A DNA stretch of 64,000 nt from Segatella copri (GCF_009494395.1 NZ_VZCB01000075.1:1-64000); one strand, 5' to 3'. Numbered from the stretch's first letter, positions 8,744-17,802 are shown. Notes: generated by a model from the sequence alone, not told the origin. Numbers and translations: made by a program.

Positions 8744-11122
8744 ATGATGAAGCAAATAACAACAACCGTATGTGCAACTATGCTGATGGCTAGTTGCGGT
8801 AATATAAGCAATACGGAGCTGCAAGTGAACCAGCAAGTAGATGAACTCTACTGCAGAATGTCACAGCCAGAGCGTATCGCTCAGTTGAGGAGTGGGTATA
8901 TGGATGAGCTTTTTGATGCGGAAGGCAATTTGGATACCGTCAAATGCAAGCAGCTCATTCCTTATGGTATTGGACATTTTTCACAGTATGCCAGTCAGGA
9001 ATTGGTTGATGCCAATTCCTTGCGAAAGCGTGTGGCTGTTGTACAAGATTGGTTGATGCATCATACCCCTAACGGTATCCCGGCTCTTTTTCACGAGGAA
9101 GTTCTTTCGGGTATCAATACGCAAGATGCAACAGTCTATCCACAGCAGATAGGTCAGGCTTGCTCATTCAATCCAGAGTTGGCTGAGCTCAAGACTTTGC
9201 AGACTGGTACCGCTCTTCGCAAGATGGGTGGCGTATTGTCGCTTTCTCCTATGGTAGACGTCTGCCGTACTCCAAGTTTTAATCGTCTGGAAGAATCATA
9301 CGGTGAGGATGGCTATCTTTCAGCCGTTATGGGTACTGCTTTTGTCAAGGGGCTTCAGCAGGGCGACCTCAAGAAGGGAGTAGGAGCTTGCTCTAAACAC
9401 TATCTGGGATATGGTGGTGGCGGTGATGCTGATGAGAAGGAGATGATGGAAGATATTCTGTTGCCTCATGAAACGATGATTCGTTTAGCTGGTAGCAAGG
9501 CGCTGATGCCTGGTTATCACGCTGTTCATGGTACCAAATGTGTGGCAAATAGTGAGATTCTCAATGATATTTTGCGAGATTATCTCGGATTCGATGGAAT
9601 GGTGGTGAGCGATTATACTGCCATTGATCAGTTGCCGGGACTTGATACTCCTCTTCAGAAAGCTGTGGCTGCTATCAATGGTGGCAATGATGTTGATTTT
9701 CCTAGAGGGGAAAACTATCAGTATTTACAGGAAGCCTTGGATAAAGGACTTGTTAAGAAAGAAGTCTTTGAGCGTGCTGTAAAGGATGTTCTGCGTTACA
9801 AGATTCGTGCAGGACTGATGGATAAGAATCCATATCTGTATAGTACGGAGGATGTAAAACTTGATACTAAGGAAGAACGGCAGACGGCTTACGATATTGC
9901 CAGCCAGTCTATCGTCTTGTTGGAGAATAATGGTGTTTTGCCTCTTATAAAGAAAGATTATGCTCAGAATGCCGGACAGGTTAAGAATATCTTGCTCACA
10001 GGTCCTAATGCCAATTCTATCTGGGCGATGTGTGGCGACTACTCTTTCCCTTCAATGTTCTATTTCTGGCAGAGTTGGAAGAAAAAGTGGGATGATAGCC
10101 GCTTGCCACATATCGTTAAATTGCTAGAGGCAATGCAGGCTGGTAAACCTGAGGGGATTAATATTAAGTATTCTCGTGGTTGTGACTGGACTGAGGAGAT
10201 AGAGACCAAGTTTGAAGAGTCTGGCGATAAGCGTGCTTGGGAGTATCAGCTCCTGCATCGTAAGGTTGATTCTGGCGAGAAGGCAGACAAGGCAGAAGCT
10301 TTGGCGATGGCAAAGGAAAGCGATGTTATCGTTGCTGCTGTAGGTGAGAATGTGATGCTCTGTGGTGAGAATCGTGAGCGAGATGGTCTCAAGCTTCCTG
10401 GTAAGCAAGAGGAATATGTTGAGGAACTCTTGGCTACAGGCAAACCTGTAGTCCTGGTAGTCTTCGGCGGTCGTGCGCAGGTTATCTCCAAGATAGCTAA
10501 GCGTTGTGCAGCAGTCATCCAGGCCTGGTATCCAGGTGAAGAGGGTGGTACAGCTGTGGCTGACATTCTTTATGGCAAGATTTCACCATCTGCCAAGCTG
10601 AGTGTCAGCTATCCTAATACTGAGGTTTATGAGCCTATCTGCTATAATTATTCCACCCGGCAGGATGCCCGTGTAGAGTGGCCTTTCGGCTATGGATTGA
10701 GCTATACAACCTTTGCCTATAAGAACTTGCAGGCTGTTAAGGAGCTCTCTACGGCTTCAGAGTCGAGCAATATCTACTTTGAGGTTACCAATACGGGTAA
10801 GGTTCGTGCCGATGAGATAGCGCAGGTATATCTGTCGCCAACTCAGAGCAACCAGCAGATTCATCCTATCCAGTTGCAGGGCTTTGCCCGCATCTCTCTC
10901 AATCCTGGCGAAACCAAGAGAGTATGCATCAAGTTCTATACTGATCAGTTCGGTTATTATTCTCATCAAGGCAATCGTCAATGGAACATAGCTCCTGGAA
11001 CGTATGAACTGAAGATTGGAGCCTCTTCTCAAGACATCCGTCTTAAGCAGCAGATAGTTTTGACGGGTGATAAAGTGGTGAAACCTTTGCGTGATCATTA
11101 CTTCTCCGAGGTTATCAGATGA
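8744..11122 (+). CDS. GH3 beta-glucosidase-type lipoprotein (core copy)
   Basis: Retaining glycoside hydrolase of family GH3, 792 residues. Lipobox MASC (Cys18) predicts a lipid anchor. The (beta/alpha)8 domain carries the SKHYLGYGGG motif and the nucleophile Asp290 in VSDY; an alpha/beta sandwich and a C-terminal FnIII-like domain (PFGYGLSYTTF, PIQLQGF) follow. It is a close paralogue of the island GH3 at 39250-41646: the same order of motifs (MSQPERIAQL, YPQQIG, NRLEESYGEDGYLSA) runs along the whole length. It is monocistronic, lacks the island operator and has the lower-GC codon use of the core genome. The sugar specificity cannot be read from sequence; beta-glucoside or beta-xyloside is likely. 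Confidence 0.9.
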   Translation: MMKQITTTVCATMLMASCGNISNTELQVNQQVDELYCRMSQPERIAQLRSGYMDELFDAEGNLDTVKCKQLIPYGIGHFSQYASQELVDANSLRKRVAVVQDWLMHHTPNGIPALFHEEVLSGINTQDATVYPQQIGQACSFNPELAELKTLQTGTALRKMGGVLSLSPMVDVCRTPSFNRLEESYGEDGYLSAVMGTAFVKGLQQGDLKKGVGACSKHYLGYGGGGDADEKEMMEDILLPHETMIRLAGSKALMPGYHAVHGTKCVANSEILNDILRDYLGFDGMVVSDYTAIDQLPGLDTPLQKAVAAINGGNDVDFPRGENYQYLQEALDKGLVKKEVFERAVKDVLRYKIRAGLMDKNPYLYSTEDVKLDTKEERQTAYDIASQSIVLLENNGVLPLIKKDYAQNAGQVKNILLTGPNANSIWAMCGDYSFPSMFYFWQSWKKKWDDSRLPHIVKLLEAMQAGKPEGINIKYSRGCDWTEEIETKFEESGDKRAWEYQLLHRKVDSGEKADKAEALAMAKESDVIVAAVGENVMLCGENRERDGLKLPGKQEEYVEELLATGKPVVLVVFGGRAQVISKIAKRCAAVIQAWYPGEEGGTAVADILYGKISPSAKLSVSYPNTEVYEPICYNYSTRQDARVEWPFGYGLSYTTFAYKNLQAVKELSTASESSNIYFEVTNTGKVRADEIAQVYLSPTQSNQQIHPIQLQGFARISLNPGETKRVCIKFYTDQFGYYSHQGNRQWNIAPGTYELKIGASSQDIRLKQQIVLTGDKVVKPLRDHYFSEVIR

Positions 11123-11184
11123 GCGTATGATTTTTCTACTAAAAGTAGCAAAATGCCAAGGTTTTTGGTTAAAAACAGTATAAA

Positions 11185-11234
11185 AAACAACAAAATGCAC
11201 GGATATTGCAAAATATCCGTGCATTTTGTTGTTT
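11185..11234. terminator. Very stable 23-bp hairpin, probable terminator
   Basis: Perfect 23-bp stem (11185-11207 with 11212-11234) closed by the GNRA-type tetraloop GCAA. A T-rich tract follows. It ends transcription of the GH3 gene, and its far arm ends 18 bases before the -7 box of the lrp gene. Confidence 0.85.
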
Positions 11235-11251
11235 CTTTCAATAGTTTTTAT

Positions 11252-11259
11252 TAATTTTG
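11252..11259 (+). promoter_or_regulatory. -7 promoter element of the Lrp gene
   Basis: TAATTTTG fits TAnnTTTG, 53 bases upstream of the ATG at 11312. Confidence 0.6.
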
Positions 11260-11311
11260 CTATCTGGTATAGAAGAGTACCTAAAAATAGCAACATATAA
11301 AATAGACAAAA

Positions 11312-11779
11312 ATGGAAAAGATTGACAATCTTGACAGAAAGATACTCGGCATCCTCTCTAAGAATGCCCGTATTCCTTTCAAAGACGTAGCTGCTGAGTG
11401 CGGCGTGTCTCGTGCAGCCATCCATCAGCGTGTTCAGCACTTGATGGAGGATGGTTTCATCACAGGTAGCGGTTTCGATGTAAACCCTAAGAGTTTAGGT
11501 TATTCTACATGCACTTATGTAGGACTCAACTTGGAGCGTGGTAATATGTACAAGAAGGTAGTAGAGCGACTCCAGAATATCCCAGAGATTGTAGAGTGCC
11601 ACTTTACTACCGGTTCTTATACGATGCTCATCAAGTTGTATGCTCGTGACAATGAGCAGCTCATGGATTTGCTCAACAACAAGTTGCAGGCAATTCCTGG
11701 TGTGGTTTCTACCGAAACACTCATCTCGCTTGAGCAGAGTATCAAGCGTGAGATTCCTGTTCTCTTGGAGGACGAATAA
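11312..11779 (+). CDS. Lrp/AsnC-family transcriptional regulator
   Basis: 155 residues, the usual length for the family. The N-terminal helix-turn-helix spans about residues 5-50 (LDRKILGILSKNARIPFKDVA, CGVSRAAIHQRV), and the C-terminal RAM ligand-binding and oligomerisation domain holds the typical HFTTGSYTMLIKLYARD stretch. Such proteins bind amino acids and act as feast/famine regulators. The next gene begins 23 bases downstream with no terminator, so this regulator is probably cotranscribed with the C26-M19 peptidase fusion and may control it in response to amino acids. Confidence 0.93.
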   Translation: MEKIDNLDRKILGILSKNARIPFKDVAAECGVSRAAIHQRVQHLMEDGFITGSGFDVNPKSLGYSTCTYVGLNLERGNMYKKVVERLQNIPEIVECHFTTGSYTMLIKLYARDNEQLMDLLNNKLQAIPGVVSTETLISLEQSIKREIPVLLEDE

Positions 11780-11802
11780 TATTTTTGAAAAAGAATAAAC
11801 AA

Positions 11803-13551
11803 ATGGAAACATTTGACTTGGAGTCGCATCTCAAGGGTGCGTACTCTTCTTTTCCCGAAGCGAAGCATCAACCCGTAATAGGCATCACAGCCAATTACGA
11901 AAATATTGATGCAACGCTTCGTGATCGTTATTATAAGCAGGTAATAGCGGCAGGTGGTACGCCTGTCATTATTCCTCCCGTTGCCGATAGTACAGTCATC
12001 GTCAATACCCTGGAGCATCTCGATGGTTTGATTCTGACGGGTGGGGGAGATCATAACCCTCTGTGGATGGGCGAAGAACCTTCGCCTCGTCTTCATAACA
12101 TCAATCAGGAGCGTGATGCGGCCGAGCTGATGCTGGTTCGTCTGGCTTTCAATCGCCAGATTCCGATGTTGGGCATCTGCCGTGGCATCCAGACATTGGC
12201 AATAGCCTTGGGGGGCAAGGTGTATCAGGACATCAAGCAGATGGTGAAGCACAGTCAGGATGCTGATCGTTCAGAACCTACCCATAGTGTAGAAATCAAG
12301 AAAGATTCCACCTTATATAATATATATGGGGCAGTAAAGATTCTTGTTAATTCTTTCCATCATCAGGCTGTAAGTGAGCCTGGCAAGCACATGCGCATCA
12401 TAGCCAAGTCTACTGATGGAATCATTGAGGCGATAGAAAGCAACGAGTATAAGCAGATACTTGGCGTACAATGGCATCCGGAATGGCTTGGAGAGGAAGG
12501 AGGAAAGATTTTCCATTGGCTTGTGAACCAGGCTAATAATTTCTATGCTGCCAAGGAGTTGCATAAGCGCATCCTTACCCTTGATACGCATTGTGATACA
12601 CCGATGTTCTTCCCGCAAGGCATCAAGTTCGATCATCGTGATTCCCGCATTCTCGTAGATTTGCATAAGATGACCGATGGACGCCAGGATGCTACTACCA
12701 TGGTGGCTTATTTGCCTCAGCCTCAGATAGGTGAAAGCTTCAGCAGCAAGGTGGCTTTTGATGTGCAGGGACCAGCTCAGTATGCCGATCTCATCTTCGA
12801 TAAGATAGAGGAAATCGTCAGCAAGAACAGGGCTTACCTCAGTATAGCCCGTACACCTGCCGACCTGTATAGCGATAAGCGCAAGGGCAGAAAGAGCATC
12901 ATGCTGGGTATAGAAAACGGTTTGGCTTTGGAGCATGACCTGAGCAATGTAAAGCACTTTGCACAGCGTGGTATTGTGTATATTACCCTTTGTCACAATG
13001 GCGATAACGATATCTGTGATAGTGCCCGTGGCTGTAATACCCATAATGGTGTGAGCAGCTTTGGAGCTAAGGTGATTCAGGAGATGAACCGACTTGGCAT
13101 TATGGTAGATTTGAGTCATGCAGGCGAAAAGAGTTTCTATGATGCACTGGAAATCAGTCAGACTCCTATCGTGTGTAGCCATAGCAGCAGCCGTTCCCTC
13201 TGCGATGTGCCTCGCAACCTGACCGACGATCAGATGCGTGCCTTGGCAGCCCGTGGTGGTGTGGCTCATACTACGCTCTATCATGGATTCCTGCGCAAGG
13301 AGGGCGAGGCAGACATCATGGATGCCATTGCCCATTTGGAGCATGCCATCGAGGTGATGGGCATCGACCATGTAGGTCTCGGTACCGATTTTGATGGAGA
13401 TGGAGGCATCCGCGGACTTGCCGATTCTTCTGAACTCATCAACTTTACCCTCCAGCTGCTGCGCCGCAAGTATAGCGAGCAGGATATCGCAAAGATATGG
13501 GGAGGCAATTGGCTCAGAGTGATGACGCAGGTGCAGAACTTTGGAAAGTGA
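11803..13551 (+). CDS. Class I glutamine amidotransferase-like (C26) - M19 dipeptidase fusion
   Basis: 582 residues in two enzymes. Residues 1-240 are a peptidase C26 / gamma-glutamyl-GABA hydrolase-like domain with LTGGGDHNP, nucleophile Cys126 in GICRG, and His225/Glu227 in VQWHPEW. Residues 255-582 are a membrane-dipeptidase-like M19 domain with zinc ligands His263 and Asp265 in DTHCD, then VDLSHAG, PIVCSHSSSRS and GTDFDGDGG. A sensible inference is stepwise hydrolysis of a gamma-glutamyl compound and then a dipeptide. I take the ATG at 11803; a TTG at 11785 would add six residues. There is no signal peptide, so it is cytoplasmic. Probably in an operon with the Lrp gene. Confidence 0.88.
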   Translation: METFDLESHLKGAYSSFPEAKHQPVIGITANYENIDATLRDRYYKQVIAAGGTPVIIPPVADSTVIVNTLEHLDGLILTGGGDHNPLWMGEEPSPRLHNINQERDAAELMLVRLAFNRQIPMLGICRGIQTLAIALGGKVYQDIKQMVKHSQDADRSEPTHSVEIKKDSTLYNIYGAVKILVNSFHHQAVSEPGKHMRIIAKSTDGIIEAIESNEYKQILGVQWHPEWLGEEGGKIFHWLVNQANNFYAAKELHKRILTLDTHCDTPMFFPQGIKFDHRDSRILVDLHKMTDGRQDATTMVAYLPQPQIGESFSSKVAFDVQGPAQYADLIFDKIEEIVSKNRAYLSIARTPADLYSDKRKGRKSIMLGIENGLALEHDLSNVKHFAQRGIVYITLCHNGDNDICDSARGCNTHNGVSSFGAKVIQEMNRLGIMVDLSHAGEKSFYDALEISQTPIVCSHSSSRSLCDVPRNLTDDQMRALAARGGVAHTTLYHGFLRKEGEADIMDAIAHLEHAIEVMGIDHVGLGTDFDGDGGIRGLADSSELINFTLQLLRRKYSEQDIAKIWGGNWLRVMTQVQNFGK

Positions 13552-13574
13552 AGAATGAAGAGTGAAGAACGACG
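13547..13574 (+). repeat. Heptamer tandem repeat across a stop codon
   Basis: Four 7-bp units in strict register: AGTGAAG, AATGAAG, AGTGAAG, AACGACG. The TGA stop of the C26-M19 gene (13549-13551) lies inside the first unit. Confidence 0.8.
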
Positions 13575-13629
13575 AAACAACGTTCGGCGGCCAAAGGGAA
13601 AGCCAATTCGACAGTTATAAGGTAATCAT

Positions 13630-13664
13630 AAAGTTCAAAGTTCAAATCTGAAAGTTCAAAGTAA
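13630..13664 (+). repeat. Heptamer tandem repeat before a start codon
   Basis: Five 7-bp units in strict register: AAAGTTC, AAAGTTC, AAATCTG, AAAGTTC, AAAGTAA. The array ends five bases before the ATG of the M28 gene at 13670. Confidence 0.85.
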
Positions 13665-13669
13665 ATACG

Positions 13670-14701
13670 ATGACGAAGAAAATGAAAATTATATTAGGTG
13701 TGGTGGTTGCTGCCGGTCTGGTGGCTGGTACCATCAGCTATAAGAATGCCAATACCAGTAGTTCGCCTGATGTGCAGGAGGTAGAGGAAGCGGAGAAGCT
13801 GAATCCCGTAGGTCCGGCTTTCAATGCCGATTCTGCATTGGCTTATTGTGCAGCGCAATGCGATTTCGGGCCTCGCGTGATGAACAGCGAGGCGCACGAT
13901 AAGTGTGGCGAATGGATTGTAAGCAAGTTCAAACAGTTTGGCTGTGAGGTAGAGACCCAGAAGGCAGACTTGAAGGGTTATGATGGCACGATATTGAAGA
14001 ATACCAATATCATTGCCCATTACAACCCGAAGGCTGAAACCCGCATTTTGCTCTGTGCTCATTGGGACAGTCGCCCTTGGGCAGATAACGATCCCGACAG
14101 TACCAATTGGCGCAAGCCTGTGATGGCAGCCAACGATGGTGCCAGCGGAGTAGCTGTCATGTTGGAAATTGCACGCCAGTTGCAGGCAGACAAGAAGTTG
14201 AATCCTAACATAGGTGTAGATTTCGTATGTTTCGATACCGAAGACTGGGGAACACCTCAGTGGGCTGATGTTCAGGATAATGGTGATACTTGGGCATTGG
14301 GTGCACAGTACTGGAGCGAGAATAAGCCTGCTAGCTACAATCCTCGTTACGGCATCCTCCTTGATATGGTAGGCGGCCAGGGCGCCAAGTTCTACCGTGA
14401 GGGCATGTCTATGCAGTATGCTGGTGGCATTGTGAAGAAGGTTTGGGCTGCAGCCCGCCAGGCTGGTTTTGGTTCTTACTTCCCTAAGAGCGATGGCGGT
14501 ATGATTACCGATGATCATATTCCGGTCAACGAGAAGGCGAAGATTCCAACCATCGATGTGATCGCCTATTATCCTGATTGCCAGCAGAGCAGTTTCGGTC
14601 CTACCTGGCACACCGTGAACGATGATATGGCTCATCTGGATAAGAACGTATTGAAGGCAGTGGGTCAGACTATGATTCAGGTGCTTTATACTGAGGAATA
14701 G
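13670..14701 (+). CDS. M28-family protein, probable glutaminyl-peptide cyclotransferase
   Basis: 343 residues with an N-terminal membrane anchor or signal (IILGVVVAAGLVAGTIS), so periplasmic. It has the M28 zinc-hydrolase fold: LLCAHWDSRPWADND (His131), AANDGASG (Asp156), FDTEDWG (Glu191) and TWHTVND (His314). The Asp/Glu/His set is that of type II glutaminyl cyclases, and the DSRPWAD loop resembles the Bacteroidetes cyclase described in Porphyromonas gingivalis, which converts the N-terminal Gln exposed by signal peptidase I to pyroglutamate. An aminopeptidase role remains possible. It has its own terminator downstream. Confidence 0.8.
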   Translation: MTKKMKIILGVVVAAGLVAGTISYKNANTSSSPDVQEVEEAEKLNPVGPAFNADSALAYCAAQCDFGPRVMNSEAHDKCGEWIVSKFKQFGCEVETQKADLKGYDGTILKNTNIIAHYNPKAETRILLCAHWDSRPWADNDPDSTNWRKPVMAANDGASGVAVMLEIARQLQADKKLNPNIGVDFVCFDTEDWGTPQWADVQDNGDTWALGAQYWSENKPASYNPRYGILLDMVGGQGAKFYREGMSMQYAGGIVKKVWAAARQAGFGSYFPKSDGGMITDDHIPVNEKAKIPTIDVIAYYPDCQQSSFGPTWHTVNDDMAHLDKNVLKAVGQTMIQVLYTEE

Positions 14702-14729
14702 GATAGTATCGCATTTGGTTATAAAAGAG

Positions 14730-14771
14730 AATGTTCCTAAGGAAAGTTGTTGCTTTCTTTAGGAACATTTG
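14730..14771 (+). terminator. Intrinsic terminator
   Basis: A 17-bp stem with one G-T wobble (14730-14746 with 14753-14769), loop TTGTTG, then TGTTTTTT. It ends the M28 transcript. Confidence 0.88.
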
Positions 14772-14788
14772 TTTTTTCAGCCAGTTGA

Positions 14789-14882
14789 AATCTCCGTTCA
14801 TAGACGTTGAATCTCCGTTCAGCGTCGTTGAACCGACATTCAACGTCGTTGAACCGCCGTTCAGCGTCTATGAACGGAGATT
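14789..14882. repeat. Composite palindrome built from 21-bp units
   Basis: Perfect 18-bp outer arms, AATCTCCGTTCATAGACG (14789-14806) and its complement at 14865-14882. Between them lie three 21-bp units, each an imperfect palindrome of the form GTTGAAnnnnnnTTCArCGTC. The right arm contains the stop codon of the DUF4294 gene. The open frame over it (a seven-residue VEPPFSV-like repeat) is a by-product of the 21-bp period, in my view. Confidence 0.85.
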
Positions 14883-15519
14883 ATATCTGCCCAGACTCCA
14901 CTTGTCTTACTACTCTTTCTGTCAATCTATCTACTCCGTTCGGATCATACTTCTTGTTGAGGCTGGCACCGAAGAGGGCGGCAAAAGCCTGATAGAAACC
15001 GGCACGGATAGGACCGAGGAAGGCTTGGATGAGATGATATGAGGATGAATTACACTCTCGATATACCAGTTTGATGCATAGCTTACCTTGGGCATAGGTG
15101 AGTTTCTTCATTCTTGGAGTGTATTCTTCCTTGATTCCCTTCTCTACCAGTTTCATGTGGGCATCCTTGGCTTTCTTGTTAGGGAGAGTCTCCAGATAAT
15201 TACCTGTTTCGATAATGATCTTTCTTACCTCCTTGGCGATAGGCAATACCTTTTTGATATTGTATACTAGTCGGTTGTAAGCCATTCGCTCCTTGGCGTT
15301 TTTGAATACTGGCTGCGGATAGACATACACGTTGTTCACCTGTACGTATTGAATGCTATCTTTATCCAATAGTACCTTACCCACTCTAACCATCGGCTCG
15401 AAGGTAGGAGCATCCATGTCTACCGCCCTGTCTTCCGGTTTGGTATCATTCTTTTGTGCCATTATTTGCAAGTTGATGCAGAAGAGCATCGCCAGCAAGA
15501 ATAACAATTTCTGTTTCAT
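14881..15519 (-). CDS. DUF4294 secreted protein
   Basis: 212 residues with a signal peptide (LLFLLAMLFCINLQIMAQ). The mature part matches DUF4294, a Bacteroidetes-only family of unknown function, recognised by VYVYPQPVFKNAKERMAYNRLVYNIKKVLPIAK and the later LCIKLVYRECNSSSYHLI region. Conserved Arg/Tyr/Cys residues suggest an envelope role, but nothing identifies a reaction. Its last codons lie beside the composite palindrome at 14789-14882, whose arm includes the TAA stop. Convergent with the M28 gene. Confidence 0.85.
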   Translation of the reverse strand: MKQKLLFLLAMLFCINLQIMAQKNDTKPEDRAVDMDAPTFEPMVRVGKVLLDKDSIQYVQVNNVYVYPQPVFKNAKERMAYNRLVYNIKKVLPIAKEVRKIIIETGNYLETLPNKKAKDAHMKLVEKGIKEEYTPRMKKLTYAQGKLCIKLVYRECNSSSYHLIQAFLGPIRAGFYQAFAALFGASLNKKYDPNGVDRLTERVVRQVESGQI

Positions 15520-15571
15520 TGTTTCTATATATATAAAGAGGTGTAACCCTCTATTGTTTCTAATTTAGCCG

Positions 15572-15579
15572 CAAAATTA
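15572..15579 (-). promoter_or_regulatory. -7 promoter element of the DUF4294 gene
   Basis: Plus-strand CAAAATTA, which is TAATTTTG on the coding strand, 53 bases before the ATG. Confidence 0.6.
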
Positions 15580-15643
15580 CAGTTTATTTTTCATTTAGAG
15601 AAAGATTATTTCTATTTTCTTACTCTTTTTCAGAATTTCATAG

Positions 15644-15651
15644 TAACTTTG
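15644..15651 (+). promoter_or_regulatory. -7 promoter element of the HhH protein gene
   Basis: TAACTTTG, 29 bases upstream of the ATG at 15680. Confidence 0.65.
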
Positions 15652-15679
15652 AAGAAAATTAATAATCGTTAGCCTATAG

Positions 15680-17758
15680 ATGGAGCGTTGTTATTTCATA
15701 ATATTTTTTTTGTTGAAACTGTTTCTTATAGGCAGCTCTCAGATTTTCTATGCTTCTTTTTGTTGTGCTCAGTCTTCTTCAGTAGTTAAGGACTCGCTTC
15801 CTGTAAGTTCTGCCTCTCCTGCGTCTCAACCCTGGCAACAGCTTCTTCTGGAACTTTCTGAGACAGAGGACTTCGAGACTACGTTATGGGAAGATTATGA
15901 GGAAGACCTGGAAGAATTGGCTCAGCATCCGATGAACTTGAATGTGGCTACGCGTGAAGAATTAGAACAGTTGCCTTTTCTCACGGCTTCACAGGTTGAA
16001 GATATTCAGGCATACGTTTATCGCTATGGAGGAATGAAGAGTATGGCCGAATTAGCTTTGATTCCGAGCATCAGTTGGTATCAGCGGCAGCTGATGGATT
16101 ATTTCTTTTATGTTGCCGATGTCACACGGCAGGGTTTTCCTGGCATCAAGACTATAGTCCGGTATGGCAAGCATGAGCTGATGGGGATGCTGAAAGTGCC
16201 GTTTTATGAACGTAAGGGCGATGTGATGGGTGCCGATGGTTACTTGGGATATAAGTACAAGCATGGCGTGCGCTATCAGTTCAGGTATGGCGACTATGTG
16301 AAGATGGGAGTCGTGGGAGCCCAGGATGCCGGTGAGCCTTTTGGTTCTGGTAAGAACAGTCTGGGTTATGATTTTTATTCCTTTTATATACAGCTGAAGA
16401 AGTTGGGGCGATGGAAGAATATCACTCTTGGCAGATATCGTCTGCATGAAGGATTGGGACTGATACTCAATAACGACTTCAGTTTTGGCAAACTCTCCAT
16501 CCTTTCTTCCTTCGGACGTTCCATGCCGAGTACTATCCGTGTACATTCTTCACGTTCTTCAGCCAATTATCTGCAGGGAGCAGCTGCAACCTATTCCTTG
16601 ATGAAAGGACTTGATATAACGGGGTTTGTATCTTATCGCAAGATAGATGCCACTCTGTCTTCCAATGGTGGCATCAAGACGATATTGAAGACCGGTCTGC
16701 ATCGCACTTCCTCCGAAATAGCAAAGCAGGATGTTGCCTCCAACACCATGGTGGGAGGTAATATCAATTATCATCACGCAGGTTGGCATGTAGGAGCCAC
16801 GGCATTCTATACCTCCTTTTCTCTTCCACTTACTCCTAATACTTCTCAGCTCTATAAGCGGTTTTCGCCGGTAGGCGACCAATTCTGGAATGCCAGTATA
16901 GACTATGGCTATATCTCGCACCGTTGGAATATTGCCGGTGAGACGGCTACGGGCGATTGTGGTGCCATTGCTACATTGAATACCATCTCTTATCAATTTA
17001 CTGATCATTTTCTGTTGATGGCATTGCAGCGCTTCTATTCTGCCCGATACTATTCGCTCTTCAGCAACAGTTTTTCCGAGGGGAGTGCTGTACAGGATGA
17101 AAACGGAGCCTATCTGGGGGTTACCTGGACTCCTGCCAGTCGTTGGAATATCACCGCCTATAGTGATTTTGCCTATTTTGTCTGGCCTAAGTATCAGACC
17201 AGGGAGAGTACGCATAGTTGGGATAATCTGGTAAGTATCATCTTTCAGGCTTCCAGAAGTTTGGCGTTAGGTGGCAGAATCCGTTATAAGGATAAGGCGG
17301 GTACAACTACCGAACGCTTACGTCTTTATGCCAATCTTAAAACTGCTAAATGGTTTGCCAAGACAAGTATGGATTTCGCGGTGAATAGAGAGGCTAGTTT
17401 GATGGAGAACGAGAAAGGTACCATTAGCAGAGGCTATATGCTGAATGAGAATCTTGGAACCACTTGGCGATGGTTGAGACTATCGGGTAGATTCAGTTAT
17501 TTCCATACGCAGGATTACAGCAGTCGTATCTATGTCTATGAGCCGGGATTGCTCTATCAGATGAGTTTCGGAAGTTATTATGGCGAGGGCATCCGTTATG
17601 CCTTGGTGGCTCGTTCTGAGATCAGCCATCATCTGCTGGTTATCGCAAAGCTGGGCTGCACCAATTATTTCGACCGCAATCATATCTCTTCCGGAAAGCA
17701 GGAAATAGCCGGTTCTCGTCAGATGGATCTGGAGGTACAGGTGAAGTGGAAATGGTGA
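15680..17758 (+). CDS. Helix-hairpin-helix domain envelope protein
   Basis: 692 residues. A signal peptide ends near FYASFCCAQ. Residues about 75-140 contain ComEA-type helix-hairpin-helix repeats (MNLNVATREELEQLPFLT, then MKSMAELALIPSI). The remaining 550 residues are beta-rich with alternating aromatic residues and end in LEVQVKWKW; a terminal aromatic residue is typical of outer-membrane beta-barrels. The family is common in Bacteroidetes and usually named only for the HhH motif. I predict an outer-membrane barrel with a periplasmic HhH domain; DNA binding or uptake is possible but unproven. It is the last intact gene before the island. Confidence 0.75.
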   Translation: MERCYFIIFFLLKLFLIGSSQIFYASFCCAQSSSVVKDSLPVSSASPASQPWQQLLLELSETEDFETTLWEDYEEDLEELAQHPMNLNVATREELEQLPFLTASQVEDIQAYVYRYGGMKSMAELALIPSISWYQRQLMDYFFYVADVTRQGFPGIKTIVRYGKHELMGMLKVPFYERKGDVMGADGYLGYKYKHGVRYQFRYGDYVKMGVVGAQDAGEPFGSGKNSLGYDFYSFYIQLKKLGRWKNITLGRYRLHEGLGLILNNDFSFGKLSILSSFGRSMPSTIRVHSSRSSANYLQGAAATYSLMKGLDITGFVSYRKIDATLSSNGGIKTILKTGLHRTSSEIAKQDVASNTMVGGNINYHHAGWHVGATAFYTSFSLPLTPNTSQLYKRFSPVGDQFWNASIDYGYISHRWNIAGETATGDCGAIATLNTISYQFTDHFLLMALQRFYSARYYSLFSNSFSEGSAVQDENGAYLGVTWTPASRWNITAYSDFAYFVWPKYQTRESTHSWDNLVSIIFQASRSLALGGRIRYKDKAGTTTERLRLYANLKTAKWFAKTSMDFAVNREASLMENEKGTISRGYMLNENLGTTWRWLRLSGRFSYFHTQDYSSRIYVYEPGLLYQMSFGSYYGEGIRYALVARSEISHHLLVIAKLGCTNYFDRNHISSGKQEIAGSRQMDLEVQVKWKW

Positions 17759-17802
17759 AATCTAGGGATTCAAGATTCTTTATGAGAAAGAGTAGATGTG
17801 CT

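Noticed and set aside
14731..15042. Open frame with seven-residue VEPPFSV-like repeats
   Set aside because: The repeat period comes from the 21-bp palindromic units in DNA, the frame starts in a terminator and continues antisense through the DUF4294 gene.
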